From: Vibrio sp. Isolate34 | GTDB taxonomy: Bacteria; Pseudomonadota; Gammaproteobacteria; Enterobacterales; Vibrionaceae | Assembly (NCBI RefSeq): GCF_022397915.1 | Contig: NZ_JAKEUO010000004.1 | Location: forward strand, 1-64,000 | Length of the DNA stretch: 64,000 nucleotides | Reading direction: 5' to 3' | Shown: positions 9,333-20,919 of the stretch, piece by piece | Numbering within the stretch: the stretch's first letter is position 1 | How the letters are laid out: the number at the start of each line of letters is the position of its first letter | Notes under the pieces: model-generated | Databases searched by the model: none | The model's input: the letters and a program-made list of their open reading frames with translations, nothing else | Told to the model about the DNA's origin: nothing | Program-made: the position numbers and the translations under genes

Positions 9333-10217
9333 GTGTCCAAATTATTGGCTCTGAGCACTGGTCTTCTAAGCATCGGTCTCCTGAGCACTCCGATGGCCTT
9401 CGCTGATGATGCTAAAGGCTCTGTTGATTCTATTCTCGACTCGATATTAGTACCAGAACCTACTGCTGAACCGATCGTCGTTGCACCGACACCTGAAGAA
9501 AAAGAGTTGGATATCGCACCAAGTGATACGAGTGACACAGAACTGCCAAGCCCACTAAAAACGGAAATCGAATTTGGATATCAGTCGCATACTGGTAATT
9601 CTGATTCACGTTCGTTGAACGCAAGCGTGAACGCTGAGTACACAACAGGTCGCCATAGAACCAACGGCGAATGGAAATACTACAACCTATACAAAGATGG
9701 CGAAGAAGATAAAAGGCAATCGACTTACTCGGCTCAGAGTGACTACAAGTTAAGTCCCAAAACCTACCTTTACGGCAGCTTTAAAGGTGTCGATTCGCGA
9801 TACAGCGCCTACTTTAAGGACTACACCGTTTCGAGTGGTCTGGGTTACCAGTTTTCGAATACTGAAAAGTTTTTATTGGAAGTCGAAGTAGGACCCGGTT
9901 TTCGTTACCAAGAACCAAACCTCGATGAAATAGACGACGATGACATCATCTTCCCAGATATTGTTGAAGAAGCCATTTTTCGTGGCAACGTGAATACGTC
10001 ATGGCAGGCGCTGAAGAATTTGCAGCTCAAAGCAGATGTGACTTTAGTGTCTGGTCACAGCAACCTGACACTTGATACTGAGTTAGAAGCGATCAACGAT
10101 ATCACTGAAAGTATCGCACTAAAGATTGCTTATTCACGCATGTACCATGACAAGGTGCCTGAAGGGTTATTTAAAAGTGATTCAATGCTGTCTGTTAATA
10201 TACTCTTCCAATTCTAA
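9333..10217 (+). CDS. DUF481 (YdiY-like) outer-membrane protein
   Basis: A 294-residue exported protein. A GTG at 9333 was chosen because a GAGG Shine-Dalgarno lies at 9324-9327 and it yields a clean signal peptide (SKLLALSTGLLSIGLL...AFA, cleaved before DD). The upstream ATG at 9228 would bury that signal behind 35 unrelated residues. A short acidic, proline-rich linker follows, then a DUF481-type barrel: FGYQSHTGNSDSRSLNASV, repeated aromatic strands, and a closing SVNILFQF ending in Phe. Members of this family are salt-induced outer-membrane proteins of unknown function. It is transcribed divergently from dnaB. Confidence 0.8.
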   Translation: MSKLLALSTGLLSIGLLSTPMAFADDAKGSVDSILDSILVPEPTAEPIVVAPTPEEKELDIAPSDTSDTELPSPLKTEIEFGYQSHTGNSDSRSLNASVNAEYTTGRHRTNGEWKYYNLYKDGEEDKRQSTYSAQSDYKLSPKTYLYGSFKGVDSRYSAYFKDYTVSSGLGYQFSNTEKFLLEVEVGPGFRYQEPNLDEIDDDDIIFPDIVEEAIFRGNVNTSWQALKNLQLKADVTLVSGHSNLTLDTELEAINDITESIALKIAYSRMYHDKVPEGLFKSDSMLSVNILFQF

Positions 10218-10372
10218 CTCTTAAGTACAGAGCACCAAGTGAAGTGGTGGCGTTTTAACCAGCTAGGGTGACTCGTTATTTACTACGATTGGTATTACTA
10301 CAACTGCTATTACTGCGATTGCTATTAGCTTTCAGATAGAAAACAAATGATCACCTGAGACAAACGACAGGC

Positions 10373-10402
10373 ATAAAAAAACACCAGCCGAAGCTGGTGT
10401 TT
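10373..10402 (-). terminator. Terminator of rpsF-rpsR-rplI
   Basis: AAACACCAGC pairs perfectly with GCTGGTGTTT around a CGAA loop. On the minus strand the stem runs into seven T residues, ending the ribosomal-protein operon. Confidence 0.9.
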
Positions 10403-10441
10403 AAAACTTTCATAAAGAAAGAATTCGTCTTGGTACTGAAA

Positions 10442-10894
10442 TTACTCAGCTGCAACGATAGCGATTTTCGCAGTAGCAAAAACTTCAGAGTGAAGTTGGA
10501 TGCTTACTTCGAATTCGCCGATGTTACGTAGAGCGCCTTCAGGTAGGCGTACTTCGCTCTTAGCTACTGCAACACCTGCCGCTGTAATAGCGTCAGCGAT
10601 GTCACGAGTACCGATAGAACCGAATAGTTTACCTTCGTCACCAGCTTTAGAAGCGATTGAAACGCCTTCTAGAGTGTTAACGCTCTCTGCGCGAGCTTCA
10701 GCAGCAGCTAGTTGCTCAGCAACTTTAGCTTCTAGTTCAGCACGACGAGTTTCGAACATAGCAACGTTGTCTTTAGTTGCCATAACTGCTTTACCCTGTG
10801 GGATAAGGAAGTTACGAGCGTAACCAGATTTAACGTTTACTTGGTCGCCAAGGCCACCTAGGTTACCGATCTTATCAAGTAGAATAACTTGCAT
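10442..10894 (-). CDS. rplI: 50S ribosomal protein bL9
   Basis: The 150-residue protein has the bL9 N-terminal domain ([32 protein letters not shown]), the long connecting helix, and the C-terminal rRNA-binding domain ([14 protein letters not shown]). It binds 23S rRNA near the L1 stalk. Last gene of the rpsF operon, 38 bp after rpsR, and followed by a strong terminator. Confidence 0.98.
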   Translation of the reverse strand: MQVILLDKIGNLGGLGDQVNVKSGYARNFLIPQGKAVMATKDNVAMFETRRAELEAKVAEQLAAAEARAESVNTLEGVSIASKAGDEGKLFGSIGTRDIADAITAAGVAVAKSEVRLPEGALRNIGEFEVSIQLHSEVFATAKIAIVAAE

Positions 10895-10932
10895 TATCTT
10901 AGTCCTCTTAAACTATTATTAACTATTACCGA

Positions 10933-11163
<231 letters not shown>

Positions 11164-11272
11164 CTATCTCCTGATCTTAAATTTAGTAAAGCGGTCTTTC
11201 ACAATTATCGAAATAACTATCAACGACCTAAAACAAATTGAGAATTTTTTAAGGCATTAAGCCAAAAAAGAA

Positions 11273-11662
11273 TTACTCAGCAGCTGCTTCTGGTTTAGCT
11301 TCTGTACGCTCTTCGCGACGAGGAGCACGCTCTGCACGCTCTTCTTTTTGCTTAAGCATAATAGATTGCTCAGTCACAGCGCCTTTAGTGCGCATGATCA
11401 TGTTACGTAGAACTGCATCGTTGAAACGGAAAGCAGTTTCTAGCTCGTCAATCACTTCTTGACCAGCTTCAACGTTCATAAGAACGTAGTGAGCTTTGTG
11501 AAGCTTGTTGATTGGGTAAGCCATTTGACGACGACCCCAGTCTTCTAGACGGTGGATAGTACCGCCAGCTTCAGTGATAGAACCAGTGTAACGCTCGATC
11601 ATGCCAGCAACTTGCTCGCTTTGATCAGGGTGAACCATGAATACGATTTCGTAATGACGCAT
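11273..11662 (-). CDS. rpsF: 30S ribosomal protein bS6
   Basis: The 129-residue protein begins [18 protein letters not shown] and has the [20 protein letters not shown] core. The acidic, charged C-terminal tail ([17 protein letters not shown]) resembles the region that RimK extends with glutamate in E. coli S6. First gene of the operon; the roughly 215 bp upstream should contain its promoter, and S6/S18 autoregulation of the leader is possible by analogy. Confidence 0.98.
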   Translation of the reverse strand: MRHYEIVFMVHPDQSEQVAGMIERYTGSITEAGGTIHRLEDWGRRQMAYPINKLHKAHYVLMNVEAGQEVIDELETAFRFNDAVLRNMIMRTKGAVTEQSIMLKQKEERAERAPRREERTEAKPEAAAE

Positions 11663-11877
11663 TTGGTTGCTCCTTACGGATTATTAGCTTCCACGAGTGG
11701 CCCGGTCGTCCAGAGGAAGCAAGGAACTAAAGATAAATGACCGAGTTTTAAGGACGGCAAATATTATAGAAAGAACCCTGTATTGGCAAGTGGTATTTGG
11801 CGAATAATGAAACAGTTTTTCTTTGACCATCTAGCCATCCGCAGTTCTATTGAGATCTGCCTTAATTAGATGAAAAC

Positions 11878-11904
11878 AAACGCCCACCAGCATGTGGTGG
11901 GCGT
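11878..11904 (-). terminator. Terminator of rlmB
   Basis: ACGCCCACCA and TGGTGGGCGT pair over 10 bp around a 5-nt loop, followed on the minus strand by a T-rich tract. It lies just downstream of the rlmB stop. Confidence 0.85.
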
Positions 11905-11931
11905 TAGAAATAAATCAATTCAATGAGTAAT

Positions 11932-12672
11932 TTACTGCGCTAGACGCTGACGTACCGCTTCGAACAGACAAATGCCAGAAGCCACTGATACGTTTAGGCT
12001 TGATACGCTACCAGCCATTGGGATCTTTATTAGGTCATCACAGGTTTCACGCGTTAGACGACGCATACCGTCACCTTCTGCACCCATCACAACCGCAAGT
12101 GGGCCTGTTAATTTCGCTTGGTAAATGTCATGCGTCGCTTCACCTGCCGTGCCCACAAACCATACGCCTTGTTCTTGCAGTGCACGCATCGTGCGAGCCA
12201 GGTTAGTTACACGTACTAGAGGAACGGTTTCAGCTGCGCCACACGCTACCTTGCTAACCGTTGCTGTTAACGGTGAAGAGCGATCTTTCGGTACGATAAC
12301 CGCTGCAACACCAGCAGCATCAGCGTTACGCAGACAAGCACCTAGGTTGTGAGGGTCTGTTACGCCATCTAGAACCAATAGTAAAGGTTGTTCGTGCTGC
12401 GCTAGGATGTCATCTAGGTGAGTTTCGTTAAGCTGCTTAGCAGGCTTTACCTTAGCGATAATACCTTGGTGGTTCGCACCTTGTGCTTTTTCATCAAGCG
12501 GTTTACGACCCATCTGTTGGATCGACACACCGAACTGTTGCAGTTGGTTCAGTAATGGAAGAAGACGCTCGTCTTGGCGACCTTTCAGTACATACGCTTC
12601 GATAAAACGTGCTGGATCTTTTTCTAGTACGGCTTTCACCGCGTGAATACCGTAAATAAATTCGTTACTCAT
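11932..12672 (-). CDS. rlmB: 23S rRNA (guanosine-2251-2'-O)-methyltransferase RlmB
   Basis: SPOUT (TrmH-type) methyltransferase acting on G2251 in the 23S rRNA P-loop. The 246-residue protein has an N-terminal substrate-binding domain ([16 protein letters not shown]) and the three SPOUT motifs: [37 protein letters not shown] and [22 protein letters not shown], which form the trefoil knot and SAM site. Downstream of rnr in the same direction, as in E. coli, separated by 187 bp that contain a hairpin (12807-12835) lacking a T tract. Confidence 0.96.
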   Translation of the reverse strand: MSNEFIYGIHAVKAVLEKDPARFIEAYVLKGRQDERLLPLLNQLQQFGVSIQQMGRKPLDEKAQGANHQGIIAKVKPAKQLNETHLDDILAQHEQPLLLVLDGVTDPHNLGACLRNADAAGVAAVIVPKDRSSPLTATVSKVACGAAETVPLVRVTNLARTMRALQEQGVWFVGTAGEATHDIYQAKLTGPLAVVMGAEGDGMRRLTRETCDDLIKIPMAGSVSSLNVSVASGICLFEAVRQRLAQ

Positions 12673-12859
12673 TGTCTCAAATTACTCTTATTGCTCAGAG
12701 AAGAATGACATCAAACCGACGTATTCATCTCTGTATTGTTTATTTCGAGAGCATGCATCTTGCGCCTGATACTCTCGCATTTAGATACGCTCATATTAAC
12801 TGAGTGAGGCGCTATAGCTAATTAGCACAGCGCCTTATTGACCTTAAGGTTTATCAGTT

Positions 12860-15361
12860 TTAAGACTTATCAGCTTTGGGCTTACGGGTTGCAGCACGCT
12901 TTTTCTTAGCTCGCGCTTTAGCAGCACCGGTTTTGTTCGATGACTTTTTCTTCTTAGCTGGGCCTTCGCTGCTTCCATCTGGTCGCTTAGTTGGCTCAAC
13001 CATAGGCTTCGCGGATACGCCCGGCTTATTGCTCTTCACCGCAGAGCGCTTCTTGCTTTTCGCCTTTTTCATCGCTTCTGCTGCACGCTTCTTGGCTGTT
13101 TTGCCTTTACCACGCGGCTGACGATCAGTGTCTTCTAAATCAAAGTCAATTTGGCGAGTTTCTAAGTTAACCGCAGAAACCTTCACTTTAACCGAGTCAC
13201 CCAAGCGGTAGATGTTACCAGAGCTTTCACCAACCAGACGCTGGCCAACAGCATCAAACTGGTAGTAATCGTTCGCAAGCGCTGAGATATGTACCAAGCC
13301 ATCGATGTGCAGTTCCGTTAGACGTACAAAGAAACCAAAGCCAGTCACGTTGGCAATCACACCATCCATCACTTCACCGACATGGTCTTGCATGTATTCA
13401 CATTTCAGCCAGTCGTTCACTTCACGCGTTGCGTCATCTGCACGACGCTCAGTCATAGAACACTGCTCGCCGTAGAAGTCCATATCATCGAAAGTGTAGT
13501 GGTAACCACCCGTCGGCGTCCAACGTTCGCTGTTACGACCACCCTCTTTCGCAATTAGGTACTTAATCGCACGGTGCAATAGCAAGTCAGGGTAACGACG
13601 AATCGGTGAGGTAAAGTGAGCATAACGCTTAAGAGCTAAACCAAAGTGACCTGCGTTATCCGCGTTGTAGACCGCTTGCTTCATTGAACGCAATAGCATG
13701 GTTTGGATTAACTCACGATCTTCACGCTCGTTAATCTGTTGCATCAGTTGTGCGTAGTCTACCGGAGATGGCGACAGGCCACCTTCCAGTGTTAAACCTA
13801 ATTCACTTAAGAAGCTCTTGAAGCCCATTAAGCGTTCTTCACCTGGAGTTTCGTGAACACGGTACAGAGCAGGTTCTTTCGCTTTCTCTACGTAAGACGC
13901 CGATGCGATGTTCGCTAGAATCATACACTCTTCGATGATCTTGTGTGCATCGTTACGAACAACAGGTTCAATACGGTCAATCTTACGATCCGCATTAAAG
14001 ATAAATTTGGTTTCTACCGTTTCAAACTCAATCGCGCCACGCTCATCACGAGTCTTCTTCAGCACTTTGTACATCTTGTGCAGCTCTTCTAGATGCGGTA
14101 CTTCTTGAACGTAACGCTCACGAAGCTCTTCGTTGCCATCAAGAATCGCGCCTACTTTGTTGTAAGTAAGACGAGCATGAGAGTTCATTACCGCTTCGTA
14201 GTGCTTGTAGCCCGATAGCTTACCTTTGTCTGAGATAGTCATCTCACACACCATACACAAACGGTCTACTTGCGGGTTCAATGAACACAGGCCATTAGAA
14301 AGTACTTCTGGCAGCATAGGCACAACTTGCGATGGGAAGTATACCGAGTTACCACGGTTAATCGCTTCTTTGTCTAGCGCTGTATCAGGGCGAACGTAGT
14401 AACTTACGTCAGCAATCGCGACCCAAAGGCGCCAGCCTCCGCCTTTCTTAGCTTCACAGAAAACGGCATCATCGAAGTCACGCGCGTCTTCGCCATCAAT
14501 GGTAACCAGTGGCAGTTTACGCAGATCAACACGGCCTTCTTTTGCTTCTTCAGGAACATGTTCACCGAGGTTTTCGATTTGCTTATCAACCGCTTCAGGC
14601 CACTCTTGTGGGATCTGGTGAGTACGGATCGCGATCTGCGTTTCCATACCCGGCGCCATGTTCTCACCAAGAACTTCAGTCACCTTCCCCATCATGTTAC
14701 GAGAACGACCGCCACGATCCGTAATTTCAATCACAACCACATTACCCATTCGAGCTCCGCCTTTATGCTCGGTTGGGATTAGGATGTCATGACTGATACG
14801 TGAATCATCAGCAACTACGTAAGAATGACCGTACTCAAGGAAAAAACGACCAACTAACGGAGTTGTGCGCTCTTCAAGCACGCGAACCAAACGACCTTCA
14901 CGACGACCACGCTTACTGTTGTCTGTAGGCTGAGCCAGTACATAATCACCATGCATGATGGTTTTCATCTGGTGGTGTGGAAGTAAGATATCGTTATCTT
15001 TACCTACGCTGCCATCTGGGCGAACCCAGCCATGACCGTCTTTATGACCAATCACATAGCCTTTAATCAGCTCTAACTTTTCAGGTAGTGCGTAGCATTG
15101 GCGACGAGTAAAGACCAGTTGTCCATCACGTTCCATAGCACGTAAACGACGACGTAGCCCTTCATATTGCTCCTCGCCAGCAAGGCCAAGCGCTTCGAAT
15201 AGATCATTGCGGTTCATTGGGATATTCGCTTCTGTTAGAAACGATAGAATGAACTCTCGGCTTGGTACTGGGTTGTCGTAATTTTTCGACTCTCGGTCGG
15301 CAAAAGGGTCAACATTGGTTGTAGTTGTCGTGTTTTCTGAGATCGGTGTGTTTTTTGACAT
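12860..15361 (-). CDS. rnr: Ribonuclease R
   Basis: Processive 3'-5' exoribonuclease able to unwind structured RNA, used in rRNA quality control and cold or stationary-phase decay. The 833-residue protein has an N-terminal helix-turn-helix-like region, two cold-shock domains, the RNB catalytic core with acidic residues in [16 protein letters not shown], the [16 protein letters not shown] motif, an S1 domain ([20 protein letters not shown]), and a lysine-rich tail of about 90 residues ([20 protein letters not shown]) typical of RNase R. In E. coli the repressor gene nsrR precedes rnr; here the upstream neighbour is a divergent amidohydrolase instead. Confidence 0.97.
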   Translation of the reverse strand: MSKNTPISENTTTTTNVDPFADRESKNYDNPVPSREFILSFLTEANIPMNRNDLFEALGLAGEEQYEGLRRRLRAMERDGQLVFTRRQCYALPEKLELIKGYVIGHKDGHGWVRPDGSVGKDNDILLPHHQMKTIMHGDYVLAQPTDNSKRGRREGRLVRVLEERTTPLVGRFFLEYGHSYVVADDSRISHDILIPTEHKGGARMGNVVVIEITDRGGRSRNMMGKVTEVLGENMAPGMETQIAIRTHQIPQEWPEAVDKQIENLGEHVPEEAKEGRVDLRKLPLVTIDGEDARDFDDAVFCEAKKGGGWRLWVAIADVSYYVRPDTALDKEAINRGNSVYFPSQVVPMLPEVLSNGLCSLNPQVDRLCMVCEMTISDKGKLSGYKHYEAVMNSHARLTYNKVGAILDGNEELRERYVQEVPHLEELHKMYKVLKKTRDERGAIEFETVETKFIFNADRKIDRIEPVVRNDAHKIIEECMILANIASASYVEKAKEPALYRVHETPGEERLMGFKSFLSELGLTLEGGLSPSPVDYAQLMQQINEREDRELIQTMLLRSMKQAVYNADNAGHFGLALKRYAHFTSPIRRYPDLLLHRAIKYLIAKEGGRNSERWTPTGGYHYTFDDMDFYGEQCSMTERRADDATREVNDWLKCEYMQDHVGEVMDGVIANVTGFGFFVRLTELHIDGLVHISALANDYYQFDAVGQRLVGESSGNIYRLGDSVKVKVSAVNLETRQIDFDLEDTDRQPRGKGKTAKKRAAEAMKKAKSKKRSAVKSNKPGVSAKPMVEPTKRPDGSSEGPAKKKKSSNKTGAAKARAKKKRAATRKPKADKS

Positions 15362-15392
15362 AGGCGGGCCTGCTTAAGCAAGGAAGGTATAT

Positions 15393-15419
15393 ACCCCTAG
15401 TATATCTGATGCTAGGGGT
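15393..15419. repeat. Inverted repeat upstream of rnr
   Basis: TACCCCTA and TAGGGGTA are perfect 8-bp arms separated by 11 bp, about 35-60 bp upstream of the rnr start. It could be an operator for a dimeric regulator or a 5'-leader hairpin; no T tract follows on either strand. Confidence 0.5.
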
Positions 15420-15535
15420 AAGCTACAGATATGCTTTAGAAAACACTCAAATAACCTCAGATTGATACATATCTTCACTTTGTGAAACATCGCTTCATAG
15501 ACGTGGACTATCATCAAAATTTCGAGCAAACGATA

Positions 15536-15551
15536 AAACAAACGTTTGCGC
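15536..15551. promoter_or_regulatory. Candidate PurR operator
   Basis: The core CAAACGTTTGCG matches the PurR consensus ANGCAAACGTTTGCNT at 12 of 14 defined positions, symmetrical about the central CG. It lies about 60-75 bp upstream of the amidohydrolase start. Inference only; no binding data. Confidence 0.5.
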
Positions 15552-15609
15552 CATGAATGAAATACACTATTATCCACACACTTTACCAACTCCTGTTCTG
15601 AGTATTGAT

Positions 15610-17019
15610 ATGAAATTAAAACGCACCCTACTAGCTTCAGCAATGGCAAGCCTCGCTCTATTTCCATTTGCAAGTTCAGCGATGGAAAAAGCCGATCTAA
15701 TGATTACCGATGCGATGGTTCTGACCATGAATCAAGACAAAACGGTTTATGAGAGCGGAACGGTTGTCGTCAAAGACAACAAAATCATTGCCGTTGGTGA
15801 TGCTTCATTAGAAAAACAGTATCAAGCGAAGCAAGTGTTAGACGTTGATGGCGATATCGTGATGCCCGGCCTTATCAATACTCATACTCATGTATCGATG
15901 ACGGTTTTCCGTTCGCTGGCCGATGATGTGCCAGACCGCTTACACCGCTACATCTTCCCACTAGAGAAGAAACTAGTATCGCGCGATATGGTGCGTATTG
16001 GTGCCAACCTAGGTAACGTTGAAATGGTAAAAGGCGGCGTGACCACTTACGCCGATATGTATTACTTCGAGGATGAAGTGGCAAAAACCGTCGATAAGAT
16101 CGGTATGCGTGCCATTCTTGGTGAAACCGTAATTAAGTTCCCCGTTGCCGATGCTGCCAATGCGGAAGAAGGCATCAAATACGCGTTGAACTTCATTGAA
16201 GAATACAAAGATCACCCACGTATCACACCAGCGTTTGCACCACACGCACCGTACACCAACACCACAGAGATTCTGCAGAAGATTTCTAAACTGTCACTAG
16301 ATCTTGATGTGCCAGTAATGATTCACCTTGCTGAATCACACCGTGAAGAAGAGAAAATCGCTGAACGCTCAGATGGTTTATCTCCAGTCCAGTACATGGA
16401 CAGCATCGGTGCGCTAAACAAAAACTTAGTTGGTGCACACATGATCCTTGTTGATGACCATGACATCGAACTTGTGAAGAAATCGGATATGGGTGTGGCT
16501 CATAACATGAGTGCCAACATCAAATCGGCAAAAGGTGTATCGCCAGCACTTAAGATGTATGACGAGAACGTGCGTATCGGTTTAGGTACTGATGGCCCAA
16601 TGTCGGGTAACACTCTAAGCACGATTGATGAGTTCAACCAAGTGGCTAAGGTTCACAAGCTAGTAAACAAAGATCGTGCAGCAATGCCGCCGATCAAAGT
16701 GATCGACATGGCAACCATGGGCGCAGCAAAAGCCTTACACATGGAAGATAAGATCGGTTCTCTTGAAACAGGTAAGCTAGCGGACATCATAGTGATCGAT
16801 ACTAAAGCTCCGAACATGGTGCCAGTGTACAACCCATATTCAGCGTTAGTGTATTCAGCGAACTCAGGTAACGTCCGTCACACAATCGTTGATGGCAAGA
16901 TCATCATGCAAGATCGCGACATGCTAACCGTCGATGAAGATAAGATTCGTCAAGAAGCGCTCGATTTCACTAAGGTAGTTCGTGAAACCGTTATCGAATC
17001 TGGTGAAGTAGTTCAATAA
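15610..17019 (+). CDS. Exported amidohydrolase, MTA/SAH (adenosine-type) deaminase-like
   Basis: A 469-residue metal-dependent hydrolase. Its body matches the amidohydrolase family of S-adenosylhomocysteine/5'-methylthioadenosine deaminases and chlorohydrolases: an N-terminal beta-sandwich, the metal ligands HTHVSM after MPGLINT, then FAPHAPYTNT, MIHLAESHREE, and the GLGTDGPMSGN Asp ligand. Unlike the cytoplasmic enzymes it has a signal peptide (MKLKRTLLASAMASLALFPF, cleaved after SSA), so it should act in the periplasm. The ATG at 15610 was chosen over 15553 because it places that signal at the N-terminus. A PurR-like box upstream supports a nucleoside substrate. Exact substrate unproven. 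Confidence 0.8.
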   Translation: MKLKRTLLASAMASLALFPFASSAMEKADLMITDAMVLTMNQDKTVYESGTVVVKDNKIIAVGDASLEKQYQAKQVLDVDGDIVMPGLINTHTHVSMTVFRSLADDVPDRLHRYIFPLEKKLVSRDMVRIGANLGNVEMVKGGVTTYADMYYFEDEVAKTVDKIGMRAILGETVIKFPVADAANAEEGIKYALNFIEEYKDHPRITPAFAPHAPYTNTTEILQKISKLSLDLDVPVMIHLAESHREEEKIAERSDGLSPVQYMDSIGALNKNLVGAHMILVDDHDIELVKKSDMGVAHNMSANIKSAKGVSPALKMYDENVRIGLGTDGPMSGNTLSTIDEFNQVAKVHKLVNKDRAAMPPIKVIDMATMGAAKALHMEDKIGSLETGKLADIIVIDTKAPNMVPVYNPYSALVYSANSGNVRHTIVDGKIIMQDRDMLTVDEDKIRQEALDFTKVVRETVIESGEVVQ

Positions 17020-17052
17020 GTTCGCTATCGAATAACATGACCATCTAAACGT

Positions 17053-17091
17053 AAAAAGCCCCGCACTAATTCAGTTAGGCGGGGCTTTTTA
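17053..17091 (+). terminator. Terminator of the amidohydrolase gene
   Basis: AAAAAGCCCCGC pairs with GCGGGGCTTTTT around a 14-nt loop that itself contains CTAA/TTAG pairing, followed by T residues. Confidence 0.9.
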
Positions 17092-17146
17092 TATCTTGTA
17101 ACCTGTAACAATGAGTGCAGGGATCGTTACAGATTTATTGATCATA

Positions 17147-17782
17147 TTACCAGAACACGTCTCTACGTTTCGCTCGAGCAATAATATTGTCTGGCATTCT
17201 TTGTTCTAGGCCACTTCTAAGCACAGTAATACGCTTGTGCTGTCTTTGGTCTGCGGTTACCGAGTTATATAACCAACGATAAGCATCTTCGTAATCCAGC
17301 GGGCTGCCATAATCGCGTAACAGCAGTTCAGCTAAGTGAATGCTCGCACTTAGACTCCCCATCGAAGCCGCTTCACGTAGGTACGGAATCGCACGCTCTT
17401 TATCTTGTTGCACCAAGGTGCCACGAGAATAATAACGTCCTAACTGCTCAAGCGCTGCTGGTAAACCTTGATGTGCTGCGTTTTCCATATAGTAAAGACC
17501 AAGCTCTACATCTTGTGGAACACACACGCCCCAAGCCAGCATATCACCGTATAAAAACTCATAAGAAGGCAAGCTAATACGCGTTGCACGAGCAACGATA
17601 TCTTCGACTAACTGGCACTTATCAGCTTTCACTCGCTCTAGGTGTTGATTATTTTCGATTAATTTTATCAGTTCAGCTTCTGTATAGATTGGAACAGGCT
17701 CTCCCACATCAGCCAAATTAGCATGACTCAAGGGTGAGCTCAGCGCCATTATCAATGAAGCTGCTACAATTCGTAGCTTCAT
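17147..17782 (-). CDS. motX: Sodium-driven polar flagellar motor protein MotX
   Basis: MotX forms the periplasmic T-ring with MotY and holds the PomAB stators around the polar flagellar motor. The protein is 211 residues, the usual length of Vibrio MotX, with a signal peptide cleaved after HA (about residue 21), the motif EPVPIYTEAELIKLIENN, paired cysteines, and Sel1-like repeats (GLYYMENAAHQGLPAALEQL, AIPYLREAASMGSLSASIHL). Location next to purA matches the V. cholerae arrangement as I recall it. A sigma-28-like promoter is visible upstream. No other motor gene is in the window, as expected for motX. Confidence 0.92.
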   Translation of the reverse strand: MKLRIVAASLIMALSSPLSHANLADVGEPVPIYTEAELIKLIENNQHLERVKADKCQLVEDIVARATRISLPSYEFLYGDMLAWGVCVPQDVELGLYYMENAAHQGLPAALEQLGRYYSRGTLVQQDKERAIPYLREAASMGSLSASIHLAELLLRDYGSPLDYEDAYRWLYNSVTADQRQHKRITVLRSGLEQRMPDNIIARAKRRDVFW

Positions 17783-17794
17783 ACCTGCACTCTA

Positions 17795-17821
17795 TTATCT
17801 GTCGCTAAAGTTATCTATTGA
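17795..17821 (-). promoter_or_regulatory. Possible sigma-28 (FliA) promoter of motX
   Basis: Reading the minus strand, TCAAT is followed after 14 bp by ACAGATAA, close to the flagellar consensus TAAAG-N15-GCCGATAA. The -10 element lies 13 bp upstream of the start codon. Late flagellar control of motX is established in other vibrios; this site is an inference from the match. Confidence 0.4.
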
Positions 17822-17996
17822 GGGCGATAGACAATACCTACACACACCAAAACAGGGTGAACTTCACTTTCCATGATATCTGTATCGGCAATAACCTTGA
17901 CGGCTTTAGACAAAACTTGCCGCTAATGGGCAATATTTTGCCAGATGGCGTTCAAAAGATCATCATCTACTGTTTCGATACTAAATTACAGGTATT

Positions 17997-18026
17997 AAAA
18001 AGCCGACTTAATAAAGTCGGCTTTTA
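17997..18026 (-). terminator. Terminator of purA
   Basis: AAAAGCCGACTT pairs perfectly with AAGTCGGCTTTT around an AATA loop, with T runs on both strands. A second small palindrome (CAAAGCAC/GTGCTTTG, 18061-18081) lies closer to the purA stop. Confidence 0.85.
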
Positions 18027-18099
18027 GAAAACTATTTCATTATCAGAGCACTTCAATTATCAAAGCACTTTATGTGCTTTGGTAATCACTCAACAGGCA

Positions 18100-19437
<1,338 letters not shown>

Positions 19438-19588
19438 TTAAAAATGGATTCTAGCACTGAATCACACTTCTTGCAGTCACTTTTTGTTCATAAACGTTAA
19501 CGCTGTACAAAAATAAACCAGCGATATTCGAACGAAGATATGTAAAGATACTGATATCATTGTGTTTTTATAGACAAAAGGCAGAAGC

Positions 19589-19777
19589 ATGTCTCAATCA
19601 ATTTGGCTCGCTATTGGGCTTGTTCTTATCGTCGAAGGGCTTGGTCCCTTAATTGCGCCCAATGGTTGGAGAAACATGGTCGCTCAACTCAGTGAGCAGC
19701 CAGACACTCAACTGCGCCGTATCGGAGGCTGCCTTGTTGTTGCGGGAGCGGTTATCGCATTCATGACTTATCGTTAG
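19589..19777 (+). CDS. yjeT: YjeT family (DUF2065) small membrane protein
   Basis: A 62-residue inner-membrane protein with two hydrophobic segments: IWLAIGLVLIVEGLGPLIAP near the N-terminus and GGCLVVAGAVIAFMTYR at the C-terminus, matching the DUF2065/YjeT pattern. Function unknown. In E. coli yjeT lies between hflC and purA in the same direction. Here it occupies the same slot but is inverted, reading toward hflC, and is preceded by AAAAGGCAG. Confidence 0.85.
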   Translation: MSQSIWLAIGLVLIVEGLGPLIAPNGWRNMVAQLSEQPDTQLRRIGGCLVVAGAVIAFMTYR

Positions 19778-19852
19778 GCTTTCTCAAAGTACAACCCTGT
19801 TGAGCGGCTCCCCTGAGATTCCAAAACAGTGAATTATCAGCTATCAGAAAAC

Positions 19853-19881
19853 AAAAAGGCTCCCATAATGGGAGCCTTTTT
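19853..19881. terminator. Bidirectional terminator between yjeT and hflC
   Basis: AAAAAGGCTCCCAT and ATGGGAGCCTTTTT form a near-perfect stem with a very short loop and T tracts on both strands, serving the two convergent units. Confidence 0.92.
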
Positions 19882-19939
19882 AATTTTAGTGTATTTCGCT
19901 ACTTGAACTTAGCATTCGCTTTTCAACGAACGAATCAGC

Positions 19940-20917
19940 TTATTTTGCTTGAGCACCGCTTGCTTGATTCATGTATTGGAAGAAGTCTGTCTTCGGATCC
20001 AGTACTAGAATGTCGCTCTTGTCGCTAAATGATGTCTCATAAGCTTGCAGTGAACGCATGAAGCCAAAGAACTCAGGATCTTTGTTGAAAGCATCAGAGT
20101 AGATCTTCGCAGCTTCTGCGTCAGCATCACCACGAGTCACTCGAGCAGTACGGTCAGCTTCAGCAAGAACAGTCGCGACTTCTAGCTCAGCTTGAGCGCG
20201 GATAACTTCTGCTTTCTCACGACCTTGAGAACGGTGTCTACGAGCAACCGATTCACGTTCTGCACGCATACGGCGGTAGATAGATTCACTGATTTCGTCA
20301 GGAAGGTTAATCTTCTTCATTCGGAAATCAACAACTTCAACACCTAAATCAGCCATCGCACTTTCTGACGTTCCAGATAAAACGTTTTCCATGATTTTAT
20401 CGCGTTCGCCATCAACTTCTAGTGCTTCTGCAGCCGCTACCGTTGTCACAACTTCGCTATCAGCAGAGTCTGGCAGGATGTCCTTATTACGAGGGCCTGA
20501 TACGATCTGCTTAATTTCACGAGAACCAATCTCAGAACGAAGAACATCTGTCACTTTACGCTCAAGAAGTGCTTCTGCCGTCATGATGTTGCCGCCGCCA
20601 GTACTCAGATAAAAACGTCCAAAATCAGCAATACGCCATTTCGCGTAGGTATCAATTAGAACGTCTTTTTTCTCTGATGTTACGAAACGGTCAGAACGAC
20701 CATCCATCGTTTGAATGCGAGCATCAAGTACTTTTACGCGATCAAACATTGGCAGTTTAAAGTGCAGACCTGGTTCATAGATTCGTGATACGCCGTTGTC
20801 ATCAAGAACTCGACCAAAACGAATTACCATGCCACGCTCGCCTTCTTGAATCACAAACAGTGACATCAATAGAAGAGCAATCGTCACAACTAATACAGGG
20901 ATCATTAATTTACGCAT
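19940..20917 (-). CDS. hflC: HflC, SPFH-domain modulator of FtsH protease
   Basis: The 325-residue protein has one N-terminal membrane segment (MIPVLVVTIALLLMSLFVIQ), then a periplasmic SPFH/band-7 domain (EGERGMVIRFGRVL), a charged coiled-coil helix (RRMRAERESVARRHRSQGREK) and an alanine-rich end. With HflK it builds a cage around FtsH and limits its access to membrane substrates. It starts 2 bp after hflK ends, so the two are translationally linked. Confidence 0.96.
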   Translation of the reverse strand: MRKLMIPVLVVTIALLLMSLFVIQEGERGMVIRFGRVLDDNGVSRIYEPGLHFKLPMFDRVKVLDARIQTMDGRSDRFVTSEKKDVLIDTYAKWRIADFGRFYLSTGGGNIMTAEALLERKVTDVLRSEIGSREIKQIVSGPRNKDILPDSADSEVVTTVAAAEALEVDGERDKIMENVLSGTSESAMADLGVEVVDFRMKKINLPDEISESIYRRMRAERESVARRHRSQGREKAEVIRAQAELEVATVLAEADRTARVTRGDADAEAAKIYSDAFNKDPEFFGFMRSLQAYETSFSDKSDILVLDPKTDFFQYMNQASGAQAK

Positions 20918-20919
20918 TA

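Noticed and set aside
10218..10370. Short repeats of the TATTACTAC/CTATTACTG type after the DUF481 gene
   Set aside because: Too short and degenerate to define a unit.
12807..12835. Hairpin between rlmB and rnr as an rnr terminator
   Set aside because: A 7-bp stem with a large loop and no T tract on the minus strand; not enough for a terminator call.
15374..15673. Minus-strand frame of 99 codons upstream of rnr
   Set aside because: It overlaps the promoter region and the start of the amidohydrolase; the sequence resembles no family and it has no good start signal.
17818..18027. Plus-strand frame of 69 codons between motX and purA
   Set aside because: It ends inside the purA terminator and covers the motX promoter; no family resemblance.
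19485..19505. PurR box upstream of purA
   Set aside because: Only the central AACGTT fits; several outer consensus positions mismatch.
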